Under the pieces are notes generated by a model. It saw only the letters and a list, made by a program, of their open reading frames with translations, made no database searches and was not told the DNA's origin. DNA of 22,469 nt from a virus, in IMG/VR virus record IMGVR_UViG_3300030104_007721, positions 1 to 22,469 of that record; one strand, 5' to 3'. Positions within the stretch are counted from its first letter, which is position 1, and each line of letters starts with the position of its first letter. A program made the translations under genes and the position numbers. Shown here one piece after another: positions 7,770 to 15,280 of the stretch.

Positions 7770-8187
7770 ACTTAATTTTAATTGCTTTCGGTTTAGCTTC
7801 TTTAGTTAATGGAATTGAAATCTTCAATAAACCATTTTCCATTTCAGCATCTACTTTAGTTAAATCAAATTTAGGAGCAATTTTATATCCTAAACTGAAT
7901 GATTTTCTACTCAAGCCATGATAAATATAACCTGATAAATCAAGTTTTTCTTCATCTTTTGGTTTTGAATAAGATATCCTTAATACATCAGATTCAATTT
8001 CAATTGAAATATCTTCTTTTGTAAGACCTGTACATGCAATCTCGAAGTAAAGACCTTCTTGATCGTAGTAAATGTCTAAAGGATGGGGTTGTTTTGAATT
8101 TAATGCAGGAGCGAATTGTTCGTCTGCTTTGAAAAAATTTCGATATAAAATATCGAATGGGGTGTGTTCATAAAATAATGTACTCAT
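7768..8187 (-). CDS. Small heat-shock protein Hsp20 (alpha-crystallin family)
   Basis: 139 residues. The alpha-crystallin domain spans about 34-130: PLDIYYDQEGLYFEIACTG (start of the domain), ISIEIESDVLRISYSKP, and the signature MENGLLKISIPLT (A-x-x-x-n-GvL-x-i-x-iP). The tail ends AIKIK, the I-x-I motif that docks dimers into larger oligomers. The protein holds unfolding proteins for refolding and would hand clients to GroEL/GroES encoded just downstream. It is flanked on both sides by copies of an 11-base inverted element (7750-7760 and 8240-8250). Confidence 0.95.
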   Translation of the reverse strand: MSTLFYEHTPFDILYRNFFKADEQFAPALNSKQPHPLDIYYDQEGLYFEIACTGLTKEDISIEIESDVLRISYSKPKDEEKLDLSGYIYHGLSRKSFSLGYKIAPKFDLTKVDAEMENGLLKISIPLTKEAKPKAIKIK

Positions 8188-8225
8188 ATCATTTGGTTTT
8201 GTGATGTCTTTCGATCATCGGTTAA

Positions 8226-8254
8226 TAAAAATAAAACGTGCGCCCTAAGGTCAA
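8226..8254 (-). promoter_or_regulatory. Possible promoter for hsp20
   Basis: TTG (8252-8254), 18-base spacer, TATTTTTA (8226-8233) on the minus strand: close to Bacteroidota TTG / TAnnTTTG but lacking the TTGG-N15-TTyGTAT form of the other promoters. A leader of about 30 bases would precede the hsp20 ATG. AT-richness makes chance matches likely. Confidence 0.35.
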
Positions 8255-8269
8255 TTTATTATACGTATG

Positions 8270-9004
8270 TTAAAATTCTGTTTCTGCTTTCCTTACTATA
8301 AAATATTTTGAAGAAATTTCATCTAACGAAAATTCTAACTGGATTAAACCCATACTACTTAAATACATTTTACCACCTTCCATGTCTTTATTTGCTTGAA
8401 GGATGGTTTTAAATGTATCTGAATTGAATGGTAATTTAATATCTTTTTCTTTAATATCTCCTTTAACTTGATATGTTATTTTATTATTATGTCCAGATTC
8501 ATCTCCAAACACAAATTCAACTACATCCTCACCATCTAAATTTGTGGTTGTAGTTACTAACATATTATCAACTTGAGATAATGCACTTTTTGCTCTAATA
8601 ATATTTTCAACATCTTCAGATGTTAAATCTAATTCAACAACCCATTCTGGGATTGTTACTTCACCTACCTTATTTATTAATAAAGGATCTGATAAAGCAT
8701 AGTTAAGATTAAAATTTAAATCTGATATCTTTAATTTAGTACAAATTGCATTATTTTTTTCTAATTCTAGAAGTAAATCTCCATTACAAATATTAACTAA
8801 ACTTAATAATTTTTTAGTATCATAGATTGCTAATTTGCAATTTTCTAATTGAAAGTTACTACAATTAACAGCACCTATAACATCTTTTGTAGGTGTCATA
8901 AAGCTAATTCCTAGAGAATCATCTTCAACTACCCATTTAACGGCTTCATTTAGTCCAAGATAATATTTATTTATTATTGATTGTAAAGTTAATTTATTTA
9001 TCAT
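8270..9004 (-). CDS. 45: Sliding clamp (T4 gp45-like)
   Basis: 244 residues (T4 gp45 has 228). Two-domain clamp pattern: N-terminal ML.L.-type strand LTLQSIINKYYLG, FQLENCKLAIYDTKKLLSLVN (linker helix plus strand, typical of gp45), KNNAICTKLKISDLNFNLNYALSDP, then the second repeat with VVELDLTSEDVENIIRAKSAL and LPFNSDTFKTILQANKD, ending LIQLEFSLDEISSKYFIVRKAE. The trimeric ring holds the polymerase on DNA and, in T4, also activates late transcription. It ends the folE-polymerase operon. Other clamp families are unlikely given gp44, gp62-like and split gp43 nearby. Confidence 0.88.
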   Translation of the reverse strand: MINKLTLQSIINKYYLGLNEAVKWVVEDDSLGISFMTPTKDVIGAVNCSNFQLENCKLAIYDTKKLLSLVNICNGDLLLELEKNNAICTKLKISDLNFNLNYALSDPLLINKVGEVTIPEWVVELDLTSEDVENIIRAKSALSQVDNMLVTTTTNLDGEDVVEFVFGDESGHNNKITYQVKGDIKEKDIKLPFNSDTFKTILQANKDMEGGKMYLSSMGLIQLEFSLDEISSKYFIVRKAETEF

Positions 9005-9008
9005 ATTT

Positions 9009-9389
9009 TTAATTTATTTTGTTCCATTTATCATCAGAACCTAATTCAAATGATCCTATAAAAATCATATCCCACTCATCAGGTCCTATTAATGATAAAA
9101 ATAATGTTTCATCTTTTCTTTGATACAAATAGTAAGTATGACCTTTTATAGGTTCAAACCTAAAATCACTACTATAGACTAAATCATTCCATTTAAATTC
9201 TTCTAATAATTTTTTATATTCATCTTTTATCTCATTAAAACGAGCTTCAAAATAGTGGTTAGTTTTTAATATTTTTTCCTGTTTATAAGCTTCAATGTTA
9301 GTAGGTTTAATAGCAGGTGCCCCTACACTATCTCCATAAGGCATAATTGCCTTATTTTCTGCAAACATATCTGGTTTATCTTTAGCCAT
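9009..9389 (-). CDS. DUF2452-like protein
   Basis: 126 residues. The C-terminal block matches what I recall of DUF2452: HYFEARFNEIKDEYKKLLEEFKWN, then VYSSDFRFEPIKGHTYYLYQRKD and LFLSLIGPDEWDMIFIGSFEL..D.KW. The N-terminus (MPYGDSVGAPAIKP) also fits. Function unknown; the family occurs in bacteria, phages and eukaryotes. It sits between polymerase part B and the sliding clamp with gaps of 1 and 4 bases, so a link with replication is possible by position only. Confidence 0.6.
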   Translation of the reverse strand: MAKDKPDMFAENKAIMPYGDSVGAPAIKPTNIEAYKQEKILKTNHYFEARFNEIKDEYKKLLEEFKWNDLVYSSDFRFEPIKGHTYYLYQRKDETLFLSLIGPDEWDMIFIGSFELGSDDKWNKIN

Positions 9390-9390
9390 A

Positions 9391-10323
9391 TTAAAACTTA
9401 AAAAACATTTCTTTATAAGGGTTTAAATTTAATGTCCAACCTAAATCATTATAAAATCCTTCTAATTTATTTAACAGAATAGATTCAAATATTTTTTTTC
9501 TATCTGCATTTTGCTCGATAAATGTACGAATTTTTTCTGGTAAATCCCACTCTAAGAATGCAATAGCATCAATTTGGTATGGGTTAGGTTTTAAATAAAT
9601 CCATTTAATTTTATCACCTTGAGTTATTAAACTGTGTTTATTACTTAATCCCCAAAATCTAAGTAAATCATTATATCTAATAACTGCTCTTACTGCTGCT
9701 GGTGCTCCTTTAGCTACAACAGTAAACATTTCACCTGCTCTTGCTTTACGTTCAGTGTATTTATTTAATGTTTTTACTGATGTTGGGTTTCCTAATTCAG
9801 TTAATGAAATAGAACCATCTAATATTTCTTTTTTAAATTCTTTAACTCTACCATCAATTTCATTTTGTTGAGTACCTTTTAAAACATCAACTAATGTTTT
9901 ATGGAAAAATCTACCTAATACAGGTGGGAAATTCGCTTTTTTAAATTCAAGACCTTTAACATCAAGTGATTCCTTTACGATACCTTCTTGTTTAGTAATC
10001 CATTGAGCATATCTTCTAGTTGCTCTAAAATAAGCTGCTCTAATAACACACTCAGTTTTCATATCAAGTCTATGCTTACCCTTAGCATTAAAACAATCAG
10101 ATGCTAATGAATCATAAGATTTAGTTACTATTTTTTCATAATCCATTGCTATAGTTTCTAAATTATTATCTTTATCCTCTTCAGACATTTCATCAAAATT
10201 ACTATATCTATGTCTTAATAAAGGTTCGGCATGTATATAAATTGAATCTGTATCTGAATACGCTACATAATTAGTATCTTCGGAATCACAAATCCACCAT
10301 GGAGTATCTTCTAAATGTTTCAT
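9391..10323 (-). CDS. 43B: Family B DNA polymerase, C-terminal piece (palm motif C and thumb)
   Basis: 310 residues. Motif C, YSDTDS (residues 22-27), supplies the catalytic aspartates D24 and D26. KGHRLDMKTE and the downstream RATRRYAQWITKQEG carry the K-x-Y-like palm/thumb elements, and ITQGDKIKWIYLKPNPY and LNLNPYKEMFFKF form the thumb end with a clamp-binding-like C-terminus (F-rich, as in T4 gp43). The ATG overlaps the stop of the first piece as TAATG, so the two parts are translationally coupled and must assemble. No slippery heptamer is seen at the junction, so a programmed frameshift is unlikely. Confidence 0.93.
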   Translation of the reverse strand: MKHLEDTPWWICDSEDTNYVAYSDTDSIYIHAEPLLRHRYSNFDEMSEEDKDNNLETIAMDYEKIVTKSYDSLASDCFNAKGKHRLDMKTECVIRAAYFRATRRYAQWITKQEGIVKESLDVKGLEFKKANFPPVLGRFFHKTLVDVLKGTQQNEIDGRVKEFKKEILDGSISLTELGNPTSVKTLNKYTERKARAGEMFTVVAKGAPAAVRAVIRYNDLLRFWGLSNKHSLITQGDKIKWIYLKPNPYQIDAIAFLEWDLPEKIRTFIEQNADRKKIFESILLNKLEGFYNDLGWTLNLNPYKEMFFKF

Positions 10324-11993
10324 TATGCTTTTATTTCTTTATTAATTTCTCTATTAGCTGATAGTGCAGATTCTTGTATAATACGCTGTCCACTAAGCGT
10401 TATAGCTTCAGATAATATAACGTTACCATACCTGAAACTGCCCAAAGCTGTTGCCCCATATAACGAATTAAGTAAAATCTTCATTGTATACTGTTTCATA
10501 TGATAAGCAGCACCTAATTCTTTATCTCCAGATTTATATGCTTTTTTCATTGCATTTTTATATTTAACCCTTTCATCAAACCATTTTTTTAGAATAGTTG
10601 ATAATACAGACTCACGATTAGTAGCAAACATAACCCCATTTGCTGATATAGATAGTTCATTTTCTTCAATCATCCTAACTAATCTGCCTACATTAACTTT
10701 AGTTCTAGTCCTTTTAAGATTTTCAACAATTAATTCTTCAGCATAATCTCTACTTTTTAAATCATTTAACCCTAAACGATTATTTCTATCATCAGCATCT
10801 ATAATCCTTCCAACCATTGTTTCTTTACCAATATTAACAGTCATTATAATTGAAGGGTATAGTGAAGTTAAATCTAAATCAAATACATAATTATAAATTC
10901 CTGCTTTTGGACAAAATAAATACCCACCAGCATAATTTTTCTTAGATAAAGGATTACGATCTTTAGCAGGTGGAATAATTTTTTTACTTAATAAATAAGC
11001 TGATATAGCTCCATCTTGTGTTTTTGTATTAGCATATACTTCACTATAATTATGTTTACCTTTATGTGCTAGGTTTTTTACTAATGATAGATATTCTAAT
11101 TTTTCATCTAATACTTTTAATATTTCAACATCTCGAAAGTTATATTGTATAAATTTAAGTGGATCCTCTTCAAATAATTTATCTAAATTACCTTCATATT
11201 CGATTTTTTTAATTTTAGCATATTTTTCACCAATTGCATCTAATTTAAATGATGGTTCATCTGCCCAACTAAATTTCTTATGTAAACGCATATAATCTAA
11301 AGACTCAACCCCTGCAATTTGAATATACTGATCTTTAAACCATGGTGTTTCTCTAACATAACCAATAGGAGATAAATAACGAGCAATATCTTGTCCTAAA
11401 ACATTACACATTCTATAATATAAATAAGGAATATCAAAGTAATCACTATTCCATCCTACTATAATATCAGGATCAATTTCCCTAAATTTTTCAATAAATT
11501 TAAGTAATAATTCTTCTTCAGTTTTACAGGGTATAATTTCTTTAGTTTTTGCTTTAGTCCTTGATAACTTAGATGTAGGGTCTAAAATTAAAATAGCCCA
11601 CTCGTCAACTTGTTTATCATACCAAGCAATTGATGTTACCTTTTTAGGTGCTGATTTAATATAATCTTCAGTAAGAGCATCTCCCATTTCCGTTTCAATA
11701 TCAAAAAATAATTCTTTTTGTGTAGTTGAAGGTTCATCATTAATCCCATATTTTTCAACTAAGAATTTTTGATATGGAGTCATATCGTGAAAATGTAATT
11801 TTGAATTGTCTGATTTCCAGTTTGAGATTTTCTTTAATGGTTCACCATTTAGCCCTGTATGTGTAGATTGTGATTCATCACACTCAATATAAGCTTGATT
11901 AGTCCATTCAATTTTTTTATAACCTCCATCATCCCAAAGATGAATTAAAAAATTATTTCCTTTAACTCTTTGTGCAAAACATTTTTTATACAA
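10323..11993 (-). CDS. 43A: Family B DNA polymerase, N-terminal piece (exonuclease, motifs A and B)
   Basis: 556 residues. The 3'-5' exonuclease is intact: Exo I FDIET (D98, E100), Exo II NSDYFD (N182, D187), Exo III YNFRD (Y284, D288). Motif A is DLTSLYPS (D374 onward); motif B is KILLNSLYG (K505 to G513). The protein stops 43 residues after motif B, before motif C, which is in the next gene. Together the pieces total 866 residues, near T4 gp43 (898). The start is TTG at 11993: the N-terminal FAQRVKGNNFLIHLWDDG fits the gp43 N-terminus, an in-frame stop lies just upstream, and the next Met is at 71. Confidence 0.95.
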   Translation of the reverse strand: MYKKCFAQRVKGNNFLIHLWDDGGYKKIEWTNQAYIECDESQSTHTGLNGEPLKKISNWKSDNSKLHFHDMTPYQKFLVEKYGINDEPSTTQKELFFDIETEMGDALTEDYIKSAPKKVTSIAWYDKQVDEWAILILDPTSKLSRTKAKTKEIIPCKTEEELLLKFIEKFREIDPDIIVGWNSDYFDIPYLYYRMCNVLGQDIARYLSPIGYVRETPWFKDQYIQIAGVESLDYMRLHKKFSWADEPSFKLDAIGEKYAKIKKIEYEGNLDKLFEEDPLKFIQYNFRDVEILKVLDEKLEYLSLVKNLAHKGKHNYSEVYANTKTQDGAISAYLLSKKIIPPAKDRNPLSKKNYAGGYLFCPKAGIYNYVFDLDLTSLYPSIIMTVNIGKETMVGRIIDADDRNNRLGLNDLKSRDYAEELIVENLKRTRTKVNVGRLVRMIEENELSISANGVMFATNRESVLSTILKKWFDERVKYKNAMKKAYKSGDKELGAAYHMKQYTMKILLNSLYGATALGSFRYGNVILSEAITLSGQRIIQESALSANREINKEIKA

Positions 11994-12007
11994 AACCTTT
12001 ATTTAAT

Positions 12008-12532
12008 TTAAATGTTATTAATTTCTTTTTTAGTGAAAAATTGTTTTAAATCAGGTCTATAGTAATTAATATTTTTCATTACTTTTCTATCACGTGTTCT
12101 ATAGACAATATAATATTTACCAACCTTTTCGTAGTGACATGGTTCATTTTGCTCCTTGGAACGGAGTTCCACTGTAGCTTGTGCTTCCTCTTCGCTTGAG
12201 CAAGCTTTAGACATATTCGACCCTTGTACTTCTTGATATGCTGGCCATATTTTATCCTTAAGACCGTGTAGCATAGTTCCGTTACCCACTGAAACGTAGG
12301 CAATGTCACATAAAGCATCAAGAACCTCAACAATATTACCTGTTTCGCATGCAACCTTGTATTCTTCAAGTTCCTCAAGAATAAAATCATAAACAAACTG
12401 CCATTCTTTTTTTTCTGGGATTGTAGGTTCATAATTATTGGGTTTACCCATTGTAGCATTAAATGTTTCTACTTCATCTACAAATGGAACATTTGGTGAT
12501 TTTTTCATAAATTTATTAAAATCTTTACTCAT
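12008..12532 (-). CDS. MazG-like nucleotide pyrophosphohydrolase
   Basis: 174 residues. The all-alpha NTP pyrophosphatase signature is visible: EELEEY (E53, E54, E57) followed by a helix with VLDALCDIAYV (D72, D76), the E-x-x-E / D-x-x-D metal site. The C-terminal part, KVGKYYIVYRTRDRKVMKNINYYRPDLKQF, is a short extension that often follows this domain in phage proteins. Such enzymes hydrolyse (d)NTPs or related nucleotides to monophosphates, cleaning or tuning the pool. Here it lies between folE and the polymerase. Specificity cannot be read. The start region is identical over 19 bases to that of the clamp loader. Confidence 0.82.
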   Translation of the reverse strand: MSKDFNKFMKKSPNVPFVDEVETFNATMGKPNNYEPTIPEKKEWQFVYDFILEELEEYKVACETGNIVEVLDALCDIAYVSVGNGTMLHGLKDKIWPAYQEVQGSNMSKACSSEEEAQATVELRSKEQNEPCHYEKVGKYYIVYRTRDRKVMKNINYYRPDLKQFFTKKEINNI

Positions 12533-12537
12533 AACTT

Positions 12538-13230
12538 TTAAATTTGGTGTCCTCCATTATTAATTTTTAAACTGTCAAAAAATTCTTTTCTCGCTAAGTT
12601 AGTATTTTGTCTAAATACTCCTGATGCTTTTGTTGTTACCATACCTGCTCCTTGATGTTTAACTCCTCTACAAGAAACACAATTATGTCCCGCAACTATA
12701 GTTACTATAACACCTCTATTACCATCAGTAATTTTATCAACTGCATTATGAATAGCTGATGTTAATTGTTCTTGTATGGCACCTCTTCTACCAAATAACT
12801 CAACAATTCTATTTAATTTGGATAATCCAACTACTTGACCTTCTTCTCCAGCTATATAACCTATATGAACTACACCACTAATTGTTTGGTGGTGGTGAGA
12901 ACACATTGATGTTAATGGAATATTTCTTTCAATTACAATTCCATCATAACCATCTGAAGGGAAGGATGTAATTGGTGACATTGGGGTGTATCTACCTGCC
13001 CATAAATCGTTTACATATGCTTTAGCAACTCTTCTAGGTGTATCAGATGAATTAGGATCATTTTCCCAATCACAATCTAATGCAGTTAAAAATTCTCCAT
13101 ATGCTTTAGTAGCTTTTTCTATCATTTTTTCCTTTTGTTTATCATTTAAAGGAAAGTTGGTTGCAACTCCATTTGCAAACCCTTTTTGTACAACTTCTAG
13201 TTTTTCATTTAGTTTATTGTCTTTTGCCAT
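12538..13230 (-). CDS. folE: GTP cyclohydrolase I
   Basis: 230 residues. Conserved features: DTPRRVAKAY, the zinc-site block SMCSHHH (C110, H113 - the same numbers as in E. coli), GLSKLNRIVELFGRR and HNCVSCRGVKHQGAGMVTT (second zinc Cys at about 184). It opens GTP to 7,8-dihydroneopterin triphosphate, the first step to folate and to 7-deazaguanines. As QueD, QueE, QueC and a DpdA-like enzyme are encoded upstream, it most likely feeds DNA-modification preQ0 synthesis here. It is the first gene after its own promoter (13253-13283) and leads the polymerase operon, so base supply and replication would be expressed together. Confidence 0.96.
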   Translation of the reverse strand: MAKDNKLNEKLEVVQKGFANGVATNFPLNDKQKEKMIEKATKAYGEFLTALDCDWENDPNSSDTPRRVAKAYVNDLWAGRYTPMSPITSFPSDGYDGIVIERNIPLTSMCSHHHQTISGVVHIGYIAGEEGQVVGLSKLNRIVELFGRRGAIQEQLTSAIHNAVDKITDGNRGVIVTIVAGHNCVSCRGVKHQGAGMVTTKASGVFRQNTNLARKEFFDSLKINNGGHQI

Positions 13231-13252
13231 AACTGTATTTGTTTTAATATTA

Positions 13253-13283
13253 ATAATATACGAACTAATTTAAGGAAATCCAA
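13253..13283 (-). promoter_or_regulatory. Promoter for folE and the DNA polymerase operon
   Basis: Minus strand TTGG (13280-13283), 15-base spacer, TTCGTATATTAT (13253-13264), 22 bases before the folE ATG and just after the stop of the LamG gene. Identical in core and spacing to the clamp-loader and groES promoters. Confidence 0.7.
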
Positions 13284-13289
13284 ACTAAA

Positions 13290-14339
13290 TTAACTTAGTC
13301 CAAATTTACTTTTCATAGCATCGTAAACTTCTTCAATTTCAGTATCAGAAAGCATTTTATTATATGTTAATAAAGCTCCAATACCATTTGTTCCTTCTAC
13401 AACCCCCGCATATCCTGTTCCAATTCTAATTTGTTGACCTCTAACTAATGCTGTATTGCTTCTTGAATTGTAATTAGCAGTCCAATTAGCTCCATTTTTT
13501 GAATAAAATCCAGTTCTTGCTGTTGAAGTTAAACCTGTACTCATTTTAATAGCCATCATAGTCCAAGCACCTTCACCACTATTAGTATCACAAGCTGATG
13601 TACCTGCAGAATCATAATTAGGTGTTTTTCTTGAATAATAAGAAAATGCTTCATTTGTTTCCCAAGTAATAGCTACTGAGCATTGATAAGATGTTCCCCC
13701 ATTTCCCACTTTTTCAAAAATAGTATCTCTTGATGCTATACTAGTACACCAAACCCACATAACTATAGTACAATCTCCTCCTATATTAACAGCATTAAAT
13801 TTGTCGTTACATTGGAAATACCCTGAATCATTAAATTGAAAACCTGTATATCCACCTAAAGAAACTTTTGAAAGTGAAGTACCATTCGAATTAAATTCTA
13901 AACCATTTCCACTTATATCATACCATTTATTTGCAGTACCGCTACTTTCTTCAATTTGAGCATCTACATAACAAGATAAACCAGTCATAGGTAAACCTAC
14001 AGGAAAATTACTTATATTCTCTGTTCCATGAAAAACCATATACTCAGAAGTAGAAAGAAAATCTAACCCATACCCTACTGTAGTAATTGTAGTTGAAGGA
14101 CCAGGATTTGCTGTTGTATTACAAAATTGAATAAATTCATCATCAGTTGCAGGGGCATAAATAAGAGGTGAATCACCCTCTTGAGCTTTTATAATAGTAT
14201 ACCCCGTTGTTCTTAAACCATTATACCAACCTGTTTCTGAAGTGGGACCATAATTTACATTTGATACTCCTGCAGCTGTTGAAATTTTTAAAACAGCATT
14301 ATCTGGTAGTGATTCTGAAAATTTTATTGGGTCTGCCAT
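13290..14339 (-). CDS. LamG-domain phage structural protein (tail fibre or appendage)
   Basis: 349 residues, rich in Gly, Ser, Thr and Asn as is usual for virion adhesins. Residues about 1-115 form a beta-rich N-terminal part. From about 120 (GLSCYVDAQI...ANKWYDISGNG) a concanavalin/LamG-like fold follows: GFQFNDSGYFQC, CTIVMWVWCTS, WTMMAIKMS and the closing GIGALLTYNKMLSDTEIEEVYDAMKSKF, the typical end of LamG_3 domains. Such domains bind sugars or host surface ligands. It sits between the modification operon and folE, with no other virion gene near it. Host-recognition role is inferred. Confidence 0.75.
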   Translation of the reverse strand: MADPIKFSESLPDNAVLKISTAAGVSNVNYGPTSETGWYNGLRTTGYTIIKAQEGDSPLIYAPATDDEFIQFCNTTANPGPSTTITTVGYGLDFLSTSEYMVFHGTENISNFPVGLPMTGLSCYVDAQIEESSGTANKWYDISGNGLEFNSNGTSLSKVSLGGYTGFQFNDSGYFQCNDKFNAVNIGGDCTIVMWVWCTSIASRDTIFEKVGNGGTSYQCSVAITWETNEAFSYYSRKTPNYDSAGTSACDTNSGEGAWTMMAIKMSTGLTSTARTGFYSKNGANWTANYNSRSNTALVRGQQIRIGTGYAGVVEGTNGIGALLTYNKMLSDTEIEEVYDAMKSKFGLS

Positions 14340-14340
14340 A

Positions 14341-14499
14341 TTAAGGAGTATTATTTATTATTGAATAATAAAAAACATATGCATCTGCTTCTGTATCATA
14401 AAATGTTCTAGTAGTTTCAGTAGAAGGCCAATTGTAAAAAGCATCAATCCACCATTTACCAGAATCAGAGTCATAATCCATATTGCAAAAATATACCAT
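14341..14499 (-). CDS. Small acidic aromatic protein, 52 residues
   Basis: ATG at 14499, TAA ending 1 base before the LamG gene start. The translation is strongly acidic and aromatic (MDYDSDSGKWWIDAFYNWPS, then FYDTEADAYVFYYS), which is not what noise in AT-rich DNA would give, and the frame fills the gap between two genes exactly. No family recognised. Coupling to the LamG protein suggests a virion or assembly role. Confidence 0.6.
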   Translation of the reverse strand: MVYFCNMDYDSDSGKWWIDAFYNWPSTETTRTFYDTEADAYVFYYSIINNTP

Positions 14500-14518
14500 A
14501 ATGTTTTAATTATAAATA

Positions 14519-14935
14519 TTATGGTAATTTATAATCTTGAATTGCCTTTGAATCTTTTCTTTCCCAAGGATATATAATCCACTCATCACCTTCAAACCTT
14601 TGAGCATAAGCTGTAGGTGTAAATCTTGCTGTATGTGGTTTATGGTGTAAAACAGCAGTTATAGCTGCTTCACTATTATATAATGTTTCTCCACTATCAC
14701 AAATATCATCAATAAGTAAAGTATTTCTTATTACTTTATCATCTGACCATAATATTTTATCAGTATATGGAAGATTTAATTTATGAGAAACCATTACTGC
14801 TGGTATTAACCCACCTCTAGATAAACCTGATATGTGAGTTACATTTGGTATTTTTACAATCTCTTCACATAATTTATCTGTTAATAATTCTATATCAGCC
14901 CAATAAAGATGAATTTTATTATCTATTTTTAACAT
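14519..14935 (-). CDS. Purine-type phosphoribosyltransferase
   Basis: 138 residues. The PRPP-binding motif TLLIDDICDSGETL (residues 72-85, with D76 and D77) is canonical for type I phosphoribosyltransferases. HISGLSRGGLIPAVMVSHKLNLPY matches the PRPP loop region of xanthine/guanine enzymes, and WIIYPWE near the end matches the 'W...PWE' of that subgroup. It would join a free base to PRPP to make a nucleotide. It ends the modification operon, 6 bases after the SNase gene, so a purine is the likely substrate; salvage of guanine released by DpdA is my inference. Confidence 0.82.
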   Translation of the reverse strand: MLKIDNKIHLYWADIELLTDKLCEEIVKIPNVTHISGLSRGGLIPAVMVSHKLNLPYTDKILWSDDKVIRNTLLIDDICDSGETLYNSEAAITAVLHHKPHTARFTPTAYAQRFEGDEWIIYPWERKDSKAIQDYKLP

Positions 14936-14941
14936 AAATTT

Positions 14942-15280
14942 TTATCTTTTACCACCATGATATTCAACTGCATGGCCTTCAGTTATTAATGCTTGATTAA
15001 CATTACTACCATCAACATATATAATACCTAAACATCTTCCAAATTTACCTACCCCCATTGATTGTAAAGTAAACCTTCCACTTTCTAAAAGTTCTTCTAA
15101 TCTAATTTTAGCTGCTAATCCTCTAGCTTTTTCTTCTAAATTTCTAGTTCTAGATTCAGGTGCATTCATCCCATGCATTCTAATTCTTACTTTTTTCCAA
15201 GTGTCAAATCCTAAATCTACAAGAGCATCAACAGTATCTCCATCAACTACTCTATCTAATTTTGCGTTATATTTGTACAT
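14942..15280 (-). CDS. Staphylococcal-nuclease-like (SNase) nuclease
   Basis: 112 residues, an almost bare OB-fold SNase domain. Motifs: RVVDGDTVDALV (calcium-site Asp), VRIRMHGMNAPES (R34 and E42 spaced exactly as the catalytic R35 and E43 of S. aureus nuclease; the Asp40 equivalent is Asn39), GKFGRCLGIIYVDG (second Arg) and VNQALITEGHAV. It should cut DNA or RNA with calcium. No signal peptide, so it acts in the cytoplasm. It overlaps the flavodoxin gene by 14 bases and lies inside the base-modification operon; unmodified host DNA may be its target, an inference. Confidence 0.9.
   Translation of the reverse strand: MYKYNAKLDRVVDGDTVDALVDLGFDTWKKVRIRMHGMNAPESRTRNLEEKARGLAAKIRLEELLESGRFTLQSMGVGKFGRCLGIIYVDGSNVNQALITEGHAVEYHGGKR

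Noticed and set aside
8188-8225. RNA thermometer ahead of hsp20
   Set aside because: Only 4-bp pairings (GATG/CATC, ATCA/TGAT) can be made near the start codon; no ROSE or fourU pattern, so not supported.
9521-9545. Possible sixth promoter box (TTCGTACAT) inside the polymerase C-terminal gene
   Set aside because: The upstream TTGG at 15 bases is missing (TGGG instead) and it lies within a coding region.
10300-10345. Programmed -1 frameshift joining the two polymerase pieces
   Set aside because: Frames overlap by only about 16 bases and no X-XXY-YYZ heptamer or downstream structure is seen; TAATG coupling is simpler.
12079-12459. 126-residue open frame on the minus strand within the MazG-like gene
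   Set aside because: Out-of-frame shadow of a clear MazG-like gene; its translation has no motif and unlike codon use.
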